Assembly (NCBI RefSeq): GCF_002410825.1
Contig: NZ_DHOS01000002.1
Span: 62,001 to 126,000 of the forward strand
Reading direction: 5' to 3'
From: Proteiniphilum sp. UBA5384
GTDB lineage: Bacteria > Bacteroidota > Bacteroidia > Bacteroidales > Dysgonomonadaceae
Length of the DNA: 64,000 nt
Every line of letters starts with the position of its first letter. Position 1 is the first letter of the stretch. Shown piece after piece: positions 9,021 to 17,858 of the stretch. The position numbers were made by a program, and so were the translations under genes. The notes below the pieces were generated by a model. The model had not been told where the DNA came from and ran no database searches. It worked only from the letters and a program-made list of their open reading frames with translations.

Positions 9021-9961
9021 CCGTAGCGTGCAGATATCTCCAACATTCGCTCAATTGGTTTTACTGCTTGTAATCTTATCTCTTCATCTACAAAAATTTC
9101 AGGTTTTTCATTTTTCAGACATAAATAAAGTTTCTCCAGCGTATTCATTTTCATATAGAAACATTCATTACAGGCACAAGTCGCATCTTCCGGCGGAGCA
9201 GGAATAAATTCCTTATCAGGATTCTCTTTCTGCATTTGGTGTAAAATCCCTGATTCAGTGGCTACTATAAACTGTTTATTGTCCGATTGAGTAGAAAATT
9301 TCAAAAGAGAAGAAGTAGAACCCACATGATCCGCAATTTCCAATAAATATTTAGGACACTCAGGATGAGCCAGTAACAAAGCATTAGAATACTTTTTTTT
9401 CAATTCCAAAATTCTTTCAATAGAAAACTGTGCATGTACATGGCATACTCCATCCCATAAAAGCATATTTCTTCCTGTCAATTTATTGATATAATCTCCC
9501 AGATTCTTATCCGGACCAAAAATTATCTTTTCATCTTCGGGAAGAGATTCCACAATCTGCCTGGCGTTGGTAGAAGTAACAACAATATCTGTAAGTGCCT
9601 TTACGGCGGCAGTTGTATTCACATAAGAAATCACAGTATAACCGGGGTGTGCATGTATAAATTCAGCAAAAGGTCCGGCCGGGCAACTATCAGCCAAGGA
9701 ACATCCGGCATTCAGATCAGGTATAAAAACCCGTTTTTCAGGACTGAGTATTTTAGCCGTTTCCCCCATGAAATGCACACCACACAAGACAATAATATCA
9801 GCAGAAGTTTTTGTAGCCCATTGTGCCAAGGCAAGACTGTCACCCACAAAATCAGCGATATCCTGTATTTCAGGTTCCTGGTAAAAATGTGCTAAAATAA
9901 TGGCATTCTTTTCTTTTTTCAGCACATTTATATTCTGAATAAGTTCTATATTATTTGTCAT
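9014..9961 (-). CDS. nadA: Quinolinate synthase A
   Basis: 315 residues. NadA condenses iminoaspartate with dihydroxyacetone phosphate to quinolinate in NAD biosynthesis, using an oxygen-sensitive [4Fe-4S] cluster. Expected cluster ligands are visible: Cys87 (DLNAGCSLADSC), Cys173 (DGVCHVHAQF) and the C-terminal CACNEC group (262-267). Conserved NadA segments include AHFYQEPEIQDIADFVGDS and GDLN-like DLNAGCS. No nadB or nadC gene is in the window. Its upstream sequence has TAACTTTG on the minus strand (9988-9981), a match to the -7 element, in the edge of the AT-rich region. Confidence 0.96.
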   Translation of the reverse strand: MTNNIELIQNINVLKKEKNAIILAHFYQEPEIQDIADFVGDSLALAQWATKTSADIIVLCGVHFMGETAKILSPEKRVFIPDLNAGCSLADSCPAGPFAEFIHAHPGYTVISYVNTTAAVKALTDIVVTSTNARQIVESLPEDEKIIFGPDKNLGDYINKLTGRNMLLWDGVCHVHAQFSIERILELKKKYSNALLLAHPECPKYLLEIADHVGSTSSLLKFSTQSDNKQFIVATESGILHQMQKENPDKEFIPAPPEDATCACNECFYMKMNTLEKLYLCLKNEKPEIFVDEEIRLQAVKPIERMLEISARYGL

Positions 9962-10621
9962 ATAATTATATCTTTCCGTCCAAAGTTACAAAACCCTTTA
10001 AAATTAAATTTTCAACCGCACTTATATTTATTATAATATACTTTTAAATTCAAAAAATATATGATGTTGATGAATACCTGTTGAAACTGTTGATGACTTT
10101 TTCAAGTAAAAGTTGATTATGACATTATCAAAATTAATACCTATATTATCAAAACTTATCCACAGGAAAATTTTATTTTTCTTTCTGTAAATGTGATAAT
10201 TACAAATGTTATCATAAATTGTTTACAAAGGGCAAAGTTAATAATTTATTTCTATTACAAGACATTTTTCCTGTTGAAAAATGAATGAAATCTTTCCAAT
10301 AAAAAAAGTAACTTTTTTAGGTTAGTCGGATTTTTTTTACAAGGGGATTGTTTTTCTCTTTTCCAAATTAATTTGTCAAATTTTATTTACACCCATTTTA
10401 CAAGTTATCAACAATTCATGATTCATATTATTTTATAGTTATTCGGTTTCGCCGTTATTATAATCAGATATCCATTGAATAACTACTGAATATCTATTGA
10501 ACCATTGAGTATTAAAAAGGAAAATGAATAATTATATATTGTTAATCAGTCTCGAATATTTCTCTATTCAAATAAAGTTTTTTGTATATTTGTTCGTTTG
10601 TAGTATTTATAGAAAGAGGGA
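9962..10621. other. AT-rich intergenic region, candidate chromosomal replication origin
   Basis: 660 bases with no credible gene and very high AT. It holds a perfect DnaA box TTATCCACA at 10156-10164 and TTATCAACA at 10405-10413. On the other strand there are two copies of TCATCAACA (10065-10073 and 10088-10096), each one base from TTATCAACA. All six genes to the left run leftward, and every gene from here to 46.7 kb runs rightward. Hand counts support a skew switch. In minus-coding genes left of this point I counted about 107 G to 160 C over eleven sampled 60-base lines of the plus strand. In minus-coding genes at 48-58 kb I counted about 167 G to 149 C over twelve lines. No dnaA gene is nearby, which is common in this phylum. 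Confidence 0.55.
10585..10592 (+). promoter_or_regulatory. -7 element before the phosphatase-like gene
   Basis: TATATTTG matches TAnnTTTG exactly, 30 bases before the GTG start. No clear TTTG -33 box is seen at the right distance. The start is preceded by a purine-rich AGAGGGA ribosome-binding site. Confidence 0.4.
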
Positions 10622-11689
10622 GTGAAAAAGCAGTATTCTATAATCTATCTGTTTTTACTGTTGGTGCTGGGAAACTCCTGTATGTCCACAGTAAAAATAA
10701 CTTCTGTCGTAGAAAAGGACAGGGAAGGTGATTTTCTGTTAAAATGGGAAGTGAGCCCTGATCAGGAAGGAGATATAGATATTTATTCTTCCCTGACCGA
10801 CAGTTCCCTTACAAATTTTACGCCTCTCACTTCCAAAAGGATTACCGATCAGGTGTTAAGAGTGAGTCCTACCGGCTCGGGGTTAAGAGAGTATTTTATA
10901 CTTCGTACGGCGGGTGTTTATTCAGGTGTGGTGGCAAACAGAGTCATCGAAATGAATAATATCAAAAATTTCAGAGATATAGGTGGATATTTTACTTCGG
11001 ATAATCGTCAGGTAAAATGGGGCCAAATATACCGTTCGGCAGATGTGAGCAATGCCACTTTGTACGATCAGGAGAAAATACGAAGGTTGGATATCAAGAC
11101 TGTTATCGATTTCAGATCAGAAAGAACTGCTAAGAAATATCCTTTATTACTTCATCCATCCATCCGTAAAATATCGTTGCCGTTAACCCCGATGGATGCT
11201 GAAAAACTGGATGAACAAGTGAGGGACGGAGATTTCAACCGGAGTGATGCCATCCATTATGTACAGGAATCGTATGTGGATATTGTTGAAAATCACAAGG
11301 AACAATTTGGTGAAATGTTTGACCTGTTGACTAATGATAGCAATTATCCGATTCTTTTGACAGAATCCTTGGGTAAGGATGGGGTAGGGTTGGCTTCTTA
11401 TTTCATACTGTATGCTTTAGGTATTCCACACAGTATTTTGGAAGAAGATTATATGCTATCCAATCAGGAAATAGACCCTGCTAAAGCGAATATTGACGCC
11501 AGGAATCTTCCTGAACCCCTACAGGAAGCCGTTACGGCTATGCTGTCTGTCAATAATGCATATCTGAATTATGTTATTGACTATATAAAACAGAAATACG
11601 GATCGGTAGATACCTATCTCGAAAAAGAACTTCGTGTTACTTCAGGCAAGAAAAATTTATTACGTAAATATCTGCTTTATCAATTCTGA
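10622..11689 (+). CDS. Tyrosine/serine-phosphatase-fold lipoprotein lacking the catalytic Cys and Arg
   Basis: 355 residues starting at GTG, with lipobox LGNSC (Cys20). A beta-sandwich-like N-terminal part (about 25-105) is followed by a dual-specificity / tyrosine phosphatase domain (about 110-300). Family landmarks are present: NFRDIGGY (116-122), WGQIYRSADVS and IDFRSERTA. The P-loop, normally HCxxGKDRTG, reads TESLGKDGVG at 247-256, so the nucleophilic Cys is Glu248 and the phosphate-binding Arg is Gly254. It is probably a catalytically dead, membrane-anchored pseudophosphatase that may bind a ligand. The frame is intact over the whole length, so this is not simple decay. It is the first gene to the right of the candidate origin. 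Confidence 0.8.
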   Translation: MKKQYSIIYLFLLLVLGNSCMSTVKITSVVEKDREGDFLLKWEVSPDQEGDIDIYSSLTDSSLTNFTPLTSKRITDQVLRVSPTGSGLREYFILRTAGVYSGVVANRVIEMNNIKNFRDIGGYFTSDNRQVKWGQIYRSADVSNATLYDQEKIRRLDIKTVIDFRSERTAKKYPLLLHPSIRKISLPLTPMDAEKLDEQVRDGDFNRSDAIHYVQESYVDIVENHKEQFGEMFDLLTNDSNYPILLTESLGKDGVGLASYFILYALGIPHSILEEDYMLSNQEIDPAKANIDARNLPEPLQEAVTAMLSVNNAYLNYVIDYIKQKYGSVDTYLEKELRVTSGKKNLLRKYLLYQF

Positions 11690-11753
11690 TATTTATTAGC
11701 ATAGAACGGTAAACTTGATTATTTTGCAAAGTTAGATATTCAATTTATTTTCA

Positions 11754-11849
11754 TACCTTTGCACCCGATTTTAAAATAAGGTGTTTTTGAATTCTCTCTC
11801 ATCTTTAGTGTTAGTGGTTATGGGTAAGGAGAAGTATCAATACCCATAA
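11754..11849 (+). promoter_or_regulatory. Promoter and 5' UTR hairpin of the DEAD-box helicase gene
   Basis: TACCTTTG at 11754-11761 matches the -7 consensus. The roughly 100-base leader that follows contains a 9-bp stem, TTATGGGTA (11818-11826) with TACCCATAA (11841-11849), around a 14-base purine-rich loop containing AGGAGA. The hairpin ends 21 bases before the start codon. A structured leader suggests post-transcriptional control, as is known for cold-induced helicase genes elsewhere; that link is inference. Confidence 0.5.
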
Positions 11850-11870
11850 TACATTAAAATTATTTAGAAA

Positions 11871-13604
11871 ATGAACACATTTGAAGAATTGGGAGTAATT
11901 CCGGAGATCCGGCAGGCTATTGAGGAATTAGGCTTTGAAAACCCCATGCCGGTACAGGCGGAAGTGATTCCACAACTACTTTCTCAGAAGAGGGACATTA
12001 TCGCCTTGGCTCAGACAGGTACAGGTAAAACAGCCGCATTCGGTATTCCTGTAATACAAAAAACAGATATAAGTTTAGTATCCCCTCAAACGGTCATTCT
12101 TTGCCCTACCAGAGAATTGTGCCTGCAGATAGCAGGGGACCTTACCGATTTCTCTACTTACGTTGAAGATATTAAAATACTTCCTGTATATGGAGGGTCA
12201 AGCATTGAAAGTCAGATACGGACTTTAAAGAGAGGGGTACATATTATAGTAGCGACTCCCGGTCGACTGATTGATCTGATCAACCGTAAAACAGTTTCAT
12301 TGAAACATGTGCATACGATTGTGTTGGATGAAGCCGACGAGATGCTCAATATGGGTTTTTCGGAAAGTATCGATGAGATTCTTTCCAGTGTGCCCGAGAA
12401 TCGATCCATGTTACTCTTCTCCGCTACAATGCCGAAGGAGATAGAGAAGATTACCCGCAAATATATGAATGATCCGGTGGAGATTACCATCGGACGAAAA
12501 AATGAAGGCGCCCAAAATGTACGGCATCTCTATTACATGGTGCATGCCAAGGACAAATACCTCGCATTAAAAAGGATTGTCGACTATTATCCCAATATAT
12601 ACGGAATTGTCTTTTGCCGTACCAGAAAAGAAACGCAGGAGATCGCAGATAAACTTATGCAGGACGGTTATGATGCTGATGCTCTGCACGGTGACTTGTC
12701 GCAGGTGCAGCGTGATTATGTGATGAGTAAATACAGGAATCATAATCTCCAGATTTTAGTAGCTACCGACGTTGCTGCGCGGGGACTGGATGTGGATGAC
12801 GTAACCCATATTATCAATTATGGGTTACCCGATGATTATGAAGTATATACTCACCGTAGCGGCAGGACTGGCCGTGCCGGTAAAACGGGAACCTCCATCT
12901 CCATTATCCACATAAAGGAAAAAGGGAAGATTACCCAGATTGAGAAATTGATTCACAAGCAATTTGAAAAGCGCTCTATCCCCAAGGGAGACCTGATCTG
13001 CGAGAAACAATTGTTCAATTTTGTGGATAAGATAGAGAAAGTAAAAGTCAACGAAGAGGAGATCGACCGGTTATTGCCCTCCATTTTCCGTAAGTTGGAA
13101 TGGCTCGGAAAAGAGGATATCATTAAACGGATAGTATCACTTGAGTTCAATCGGCTGATTGAATACTATAAACAGGCCGAGGATATCTATGAACCCGAAG
13201 AGAGGTCATCGAAGGGTAGGAGAGAGGATACATGGACGGATAGGACAAGCAGGCGCCAGAAGGGTGGTGGAGTAGTGCAACCTGAAAAAGGATATGCCCG
13301 GCTGTTTATCAATATTGGGAAGATGGACGGAGTAAATCCGGCTACCTTGATGGGTTTTATCAATGAACATGTAAAAGGGAAAGTGCCGGTAGGTCGAATC
13401 GACCTGATGAAGAATTTTTCTTTTTTTGAAATACCGGAAGAGTTGGCGTCAAAAGTGGTGAAGTCTTTCAGAGGAATGTATATCGAAGACCGGAAACTGG
13501 TTGTGGAAGTCTCTCGAGATGAAAATAAACCACAAAAGGAAAAAAGGCAATTCTATGAGTCTTTTGAAGGGAAAAAGAAGAAAAAACATAAGCAGAAAAG
13601 ATAG
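11871..13604 (+). CDS. DEAD-box ATP-dependent RNA helicase (DeaD/CsdA type)
   Basis: 577 residues. Motifs in order: Q-motif region (MNTFEELGV...PMPVQAEVI), Walker A AQTGTGKT (47-54), PTRELCLQ (79-86), DEAD (153-156), SAT (184-186), RGLDVDDVTHIINYGLP (304-320) and HRSGRTGR (328-335). The C-terminal region about 465-545 (YARLFINIGKMDGVNPATLMGFIN ... GRIDLMKNFSFFEIPEE) is a DbpA-type RNA-binding domain, followed by a Lys-rich tail. Enzymes of this kind remodel RNA duplexes in ribosome assembly and cold adaptation. A strong terminator follows. Paralogues in this phylum (RhlE, DbpA, DeaD) are hard to separate by eye; the DbpA-like domain plus long linker favours DeaD/CsdA. Confidence 0.93.
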   Translation: MNTFEELGVIPEIRQAIEELGFENPMPVQAEVIPQLLSQKRDIIALAQTGTGKTAAFGIPVIQKTDISLVSPQTVILCPTRELCLQIAGDLTDFSTYVEDIKILPVYGGSSIESQIRTLKRGVHIIVATPGRLIDLINRKTVSLKHVHTIVLDEADEMLNMGFSESIDEILSSVPENRSMLLFSATMPKEIEKITRKYMNDPVEITIGRKNEGAQNVRHLYYMVHAKDKYLALKRIVDYYPNIYGIVFCRTRKETQEIADKLMQDGYDADALHGDLSQVQRDYVMSKYRNHNLQILVATDVAARGLDVDDVTHIINYGLPDDYEVYTHRSGRTGRAGKTGTSISIIHIKEKGKITQIEKLIHKQFEKRSIPKGDLICEKQLFNFVDKIEKVKVNEEEIDRLLPSIFRKLEWLGKEDIIKRIVSLEFNRLIEYYKQAEDIYEPEERSSKGRREDTWTDRTSRRQKGGGVVQPEKGYARLFINIGKMDGVNPATLMGFINEHVKGKVPVGRIDLMKNFSFFEIPEELASKVVKSFRGMYIEDRKLVVEVSRDENKPQKEKRQFYESFEGKKKKKHKQKR

Positions 13605-13654
13605 CAGTCGGTTGATGCCCATCAACTCGGCAACTGGAATATTAAATATGTATA

Positions 13655-13681
13655 GACGGGGTTTTTACCCCGTTTTTTTTG
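13655..13681 (+). terminator. Rho-independent terminator after the helicase gene
   Basis: Stem ACGGGGT (13656-13662) / ACCCCGT (13667-13673), loop TTTT, followed by a run of T to 13681. Confidence 0.9.
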
Positions 13682-13707
13682 TTAGTATGCCCACATTATA
13701 ACTTAAA

Positions 13708-13765
13708 TCTTAATAACATCGTAACCAAACTGTAATTGATCTGTAACATTTATAAATGACCTTTG
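13708..13765 (+). promoter_or_regulatory. Pho-box-like operator (four 11-bp-spaced repeats) and -7 element
   Basis: Seven-base repeats TCTTAAT, TCGTAAC, CTGTAAT and CTGTAAC start at 13708, 13719, 13730 and 13741, exactly 11 bases apart. The last pair resembles the E. coli Pho box CTGTCAT/CTGTCAC. A -7-like element GACCTTTG (13758-13765, one mismatch to TAnnTTTG) starts 10 bases after the last repeat, the same geometry as the Pho box to -10 distance in E. coli. Response regulators of the PhoB/OmpR type bind such 11-bp direct repeats. The regulator itself is not in this window. Confidence 0.7.
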
Positions 13766-13794
13766 TCCCGAAAATCTAACGTAAATAGAAATTT

Positions 13795-16497
13795 GTGAGA
13801 CATAGATTTGTTTTGTCAATATTGTTCGTTTTATTGTTTTTCCTTGTCTTTCCGGTGTACTTATATAGTCAGGCAAGTACTATCAAGGGGAAAATAATAG
13901 ACGCCCAGACCAATGAACCGTTGATAGGTGCATCGGTACTGATCGAAGGGACCACCAACGGCGCTGCTGCTGATCTGGACGGAAATTATATTATCCGGAA
14001 TGTGGAAGCGGGCAGTTATACGCTTATTGCGTCGTATGTGGCCTACCAAAGTGAGACAAGAACTGGAATTGTTGTTAAAGGAAACAACGAAATGACGGTT
14101 GATTTTTTGCTGCACACCGATGATATCAACTTACAGGAGGTGGAAGTAGTTGCACGGGCAAACCGTGAAAGTGAGAATATCCTGTTGATGGAGCAACGTC
14201 AGGCGTTGGTTGCCACGCAGGCGGTCGGAGCACGTGAACTGTCGAGAAAGGGAATTGGAGATGCCCGGGCGGCTGTTGCCCAAGTATCCGGAATTTCCAA
14301 ACAGGAAGGAGTAAAGAATGTGTTTGTCCGCGGATTGGGAGACCGCTATAATGTGACCTTGCTCAATGGGTTTGCCATTCCTTCGGACGATCCGGAATAC
14401 AAAAATATAGCACTCGATTTTTTTGGAACCGATGTCATTCAAAATATAAGTGTCAACAAAGTATTTAGTGGAAGTGACTACTCCGATGTGGGGGGGGCCG
14501 GTATCAATATTGCTTCTAAGGAATTGATTGGCGATTATGCCCTCAATCTTGATCTTTCGGGAGGATTTAATACTTCGACTTTCGGGAGTGATTTTTTGCG
14601 TCAGGATGGATCCGGTTATTTTGGATTTGCCGGTACTAAAAGGCCTGCTGCCGATCAATTCAGGTTCCAAAACAGCCTCGATCCGAAAAAAGTGTCGTTG
14701 CCGTTTAACCATAGTTACGGGATTTCGGGAGGAAAATTACTGCGGCTGGGAGAAAATCCTTTATCATTCTTTATAGTTGCTTCTTATAGTACCGACTACT
14801 CATATACGGAAGAACAAGTGCGAAAATCTTCTACAAATGGAGAGATCAAGCAAGATCAAAAAGGGGATAAGCATTCCCAAAATATCAATCAGCTTTTGCT
14901 TGGAAATGTGACATACGATATTCACCGCAAACACAATCTACAATATAATTTTATGTTGGTTCATGCCAACGATCAATATGTGAGCGAATACAAGGGATTC
15001 AATTCTGAACGGCATCAGGATAGCCCCGATTTTTTGGGTTTTCTGAGGAGACAGCAGGCAAATGATAATTTATTGGTGGTAAATCAATTAATGTCGGACT
15101 GGGAACTGTCGAAACCACTCAAGTTAAGCGCCGGTGTTTCTTATAATAGTGTGAAAGGTGAGGAACCCGATAGGAGGGAGAATTATCTCTCACAACAGGG
15201 TGATGGAACTTACGGTTTCACCGGTAGCAACCGACAAAAGCGTTTTTTCTCTACACTACAAGGTAGTGATATAAATGTAAAAACGAGTTTGACTTACAAG
15301 TTGGGTGACCGTTTTAATAGTGGTAACTCGGTGTTGAAAGTGGGATATAACGGTCGTTTTGTGGATGATGAATTTGAAGCAATTGAATACAATTTCGGGG
15401 CAATTGGTGGGATCTATCCGATTGAAAGTTTGAAGTTGGACGATCTTTACAATGCACGGAACTTGGAAGAGGGACTATTCACGATGACTCTGGGTTCTTC
15501 TAATACGTATCATGTAACCAAATATATCCATTCGGGATTTGGGGAAGCATCGTACCAGTTATTAGAAAATCTTACGGCCAATGCCGGTTTCAGAGTCGAT
15601 GCGGTAGATATGACAGTAGAGTATAACGTGGAACATGTTTCACCGGGAAAAAAAACGCTCAGGAAAAACTATTTCTTGCCTAGCCTGAACCTGAAATATG
15701 ATTTGAATGGTAAGAATACCATACGCCTGGGGTTAAATAAAACCTATACATTGCCCCAATCAAAAGAAATTTCCCCTTACCAGTATGTAAATGTGTCATT
15801 TACCAGTCAGGGTAATCCGAATCTTCAACCATCCGATAATTACAATGCCGATTTGAAATGGGATTATTATATCAGTCCTAATGAATTGGTTTCCATAACG
15901 GGTTTCTATAAATATATTGACAATCCAATCGGCCGTGTCGATCAGGGAAATTCGGCAGGATTACTAACTTATGACAATATTAGCGATCATGCTTTGGTGG
16001 GTGGTGTGGAACTGGAACTTAGGAAGAATATCTTTAACCGGTTCAATACACAGACGGAGCAGATGAACAGGCTTTCTGCCGGATTGAATGCTTCTTATAT
16101 CTACACCAATCTCGAACTGAGTATTCTCAATACCAATCCCAGAAATAGTGGGTTGGAGGGTGCCTCGCCTTTCCTTATGAATTGCGACCTGTCGTATAGT
16201 TATACCAAACAAGAGAAAAGCCTCATTGCTTCACTTATCTTTAACTACTTCAGCAATCGAATTCATACAATCGGTGCAGGAGGTTATAATGATATTATTG
16301 AGGAAGGAGTGGCTACACTCGATTTTGTTGCGTCGTATAAATTCAACAAATATTTTTCGTTAAAAGCCAAAGCTTCCAACTTATTGAATCCGACCTATCG
16401 ATTGACTCGAGAAAGTAGTTCTACAACGGAAAGCCTTGTTTTGAACGAGTTTAAGAAAGGACAGAATATAAGCTTAGGCGTAAGCTATGAATTTTAA
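13795..16497 (+). CDS. TonB-dependent outer-membrane receptor with carboxypeptidase-regulatory-like domain
   Basis: 900 residues starting at GTG. It has a signal peptide (about 1-26, ending YSQ), a carboxypeptidase-regulatory-like domain (about 30-110, IKGKIIDAQTNEPLIGASVLIEGTTNG), a plug (about 125-240, VRGLGDRYNVTLLNGFAIPSDDPE) and a beta-barrel ending in LGVSYEF. It differs from SusC: it is shorter, lacks the KDASATAIYG signature and has no SusD neighbour. Instead a beta-helix lipoprotein follows after 44 bases. The promoter has a Pho-box-like repeat array, so phosphate or a phosphorylated compound is a possible substrate (inference). An eight-G run (14490-14497) lies in the plug coding region; the frame is intact. 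Confidence 0.92.
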   Translation: MRHRFVLSILFVLLFFLVFPVYLYSQASTIKGKIIDAQTNEPLIGASVLIEGTTNGAAADLDGNYIIRNVEAGSYTLIASYVAYQSETRTGIVVKGNNEMTVDFLLHTDDINLQEVEVVARANRESENILLMEQRQALVATQAVGARELSRKGIGDARAAVAQVSGISKQEGVKNVFVRGLGDRYNVTLLNGFAIPSDDPEYKNIALDFFGTDVIQNISVNKVFSGSDYSDVGGAGINIASKELIGDYALNLDLSGGFNTSTFGSDFLRQDGSGYFGFAGTKRPAADQFRFQNSLDPKKVSLPFNHSYGISGGKLLRLGENPLSFFIVASYSTDYSYTEEQVRKSSTNGEIKQDQKGDKHSQNINQLLLGNVTYDIHRKHNLQYNFMLVHANDQYVSEYKGFNSERHQDSPDFLGFLRRQQANDNLLVVNQLMSDWELSKPLKLSAGVSYNSVKGEEPDRRENYLSQQGDGTYGFTGSNRQKRFFSTLQGSDINVKTSLTYKLGDRFNSGNSVLKVGYNGRFVDDEFEAIEYNFGAIGGIYPIESLKLDDLYNARNLEEGLFTMTLGSSNTYHVTKYIHSGFGEASYQLLENLTANAGFRVDAVDMTVEYNVEHVSPGKKTLRKNYFLPSLNLKYDLNGKNTIRLGLNKTYTLPQSKEISPYQYVNVSFTSQGNPNLQPSDNYNADLKWDYYISPNELVSITGFYKYIDNPIGRVDQGNSAGLLTYDNISDHALVGGVELELRKNIFNRFNTQTEQMNRLSAGLNASYIYTNLELSILNTNPRNSGLEGASPFLMNCDLSYSYTKQEKSLIASLIFNYFSNRIHTIGAGGYNDIIEEGVATLDFVASYKFNKYFSLKAKASNLLNPTYRLTRESSSTTESLVLNEFKKGQNISLGVSYEF

Positions 16498-16541
16498 TTA
16501 CTGAATATTTTCACACTAAATTTATTAATTAATCAAACAAG

Positions 16542-17723
16542 ATGAAAAAGATTTTTTTAAGTTTTATGATGTTCGCTGTTATGTTGGCACCCGTGGTGTT
16601 GACTTCTTGCGGGGATGACGATCCGGAGAATGGGGATGACAGGGAACTTGTGCACAAGCTTGCCGAAGAAGGTGTTCTTTTGGGCAAATTGAAAGACAAA
16701 TTAGAATTGAAAGCCGGTACTGAATATGCATTGACAGGTAGTTTTATTGTGGAAGAGAATGGAGAATTGCATATTCCTGCCGGTACGGTTATTAAAGCCA
16801 ATGAAGGTTTTGGAAATTATATCCTGGTGCTGCAGGGCGGTAAGATCTTTGTAAATGGAACAGCACAAGCACCGGTTACTATGACTGCCAATAAAGCGAA
16901 TGCGGCACAAGGCCATTGGGGCGGACTGATCATCAATGGGCGCGCACCCCTTGCAGGCGGTACTACCGGCACGACTGAAATCAATACTGATTATAAATAC
17001 GGTGGTACAAATGTGGCCGATAATTCAGGATCGATCACCTACTTGAAGCTGGAATATACCGGAGCACGTTCGAATGCCGACGTAGAACACAACGGCCTTA
17101 CATTGAACGGTGTGGGCAACGGTACTACCATCGAAAATATTTTTATCCCGAACGGAGCCGATGACGGTATCGAATTCTTTGGTGGTTCGGTAAATGTGAA
17201 GAACCTGTTGGTTGTGAATTCCGATGATGATATGTTCGACTTTACACAAGGTTATACCGGAACATTGGAAAATGCTTATGGAATCTGGGAAAGTGATTAT
17301 TCCAGTACTGAGTCGGATCCTCGTGGTGTAGAAGCGGACGGTAACATGGATGGTAATTTCCCTGATCACACAGGACAGTCCGATTTTACCATCAAGAATA
17401 TGACAATCGAACTCAAATTGGCGGCACTCAATGATAAAGAACACCCCGATTTCAAGAAAAAGACGATGCAGGATGTAATTCTCATTCGCCGTGGAGCCAA
17501 GGCAACAATTGAGAATGCCTTGGTAAAAGGTACGGGTACTACACAGGATGTAATTGACTTGAATGGGGCAAATGCTGCTACGGCCATCAGCTTGACGAAC
17601 CAACTGACGTCGGTAACAGACAAGTTAATAAATCCGGAGGCCGGATTGGCGAATGTAAAAATCGAAGACGGTAATGCCGGTTGTCCAACCGATATCTTTT
17701 CCTGGACGGGATACCAGTTCTAA
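16542..17723 (+). CDS. Beta-helix-type surface lipoprotein partnered with the TonB receptor
   Basis: 393 residues with lipoprotein signal (VVLTSC, Cys about 23) and an acidic linker GDDDPENGDD. The body has recurrent Gly/Asn/Asp-rich strand turns (GTVIKANEGFGNYILVLQGGKIFVNGTAQAPVTMTA, HWGGLIINGRAPL, EHNGLTLNGVGNGTTIENIFIPNGADDGIEFFGG), typical of right-handed parallel beta-helix proteins. Cys371-region GCPTDIFSWTGYQF ends the protein. It is translated 44 bases after the TonB receptor and before a terminator, so the two form one operon. Similar lipoproteins accompany non-SusC TonB receptors in other Bacteroidota. A surface ligand-binding role analogous to SusD is inferred; no enzymatic motif is visible. 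Confidence 0.75.
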   Translation: MKKIFLSFMMFAVMLAPVVLTSCGDDDPENGDDRELVHKLAEEGVLLGKLKDKLELKAGTEYALTGSFIVEENGELHIPAGTVIKANEGFGNYILVLQGGKIFVNGTAQAPVTMTANKANAAQGHWGGLIINGRAPLAGGTTGTTEINTDYKYGGTNVADNSGSITYLKLEYTGARSNADVEHNGLTLNGVGNGTTIENIFIPNGADDGIEFFGGSVNVKNLLVVNSDDDMFDFTQGYTGTLENAYGIWESDYSSTESDPRGVEADGNMDGNFPDHTGQSDFTIKNMTIELKLAALNDKEHPDFKKKTMQDVILIRRGAKATIENALVKGTGTTQDVIDLNGANAATAISLTNQLTSVTDKLINPEAGLANVKIEDGNAGCPTDIFSWTGYQF

Positions 17724-17756
17724 GGCCTAAGGCAGAATATTATTTTATGAAGAGAT

Positions 17757-17790
17757 AAAAAATACCTTGGTGAAAGTCAAGGTGTTTTTT
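17757..17790 (+). terminator. Rho-independent terminator after the receptor-lipoprotein operon
   Basis: Stem ACCTTG (17764-17769) / CAAGGT (17778-17783), preceded by a run of A and followed by GTTTTTT. Confidence 0.8.
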
Positions 17791-17858
17791 GCTATCTGTA
17801 CGTAGATTAAAGTATACCTTGTTACCAAATGAATATAACATTACAAAAGAAAATTCGA

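Noticed and set aside
10622..11689. Phosphatase-like gene as a pseudogene
   Set aside because: The reading frame, signal peptide and non-catalytic conserved motifs are intact; only the active-site residues are replaced.
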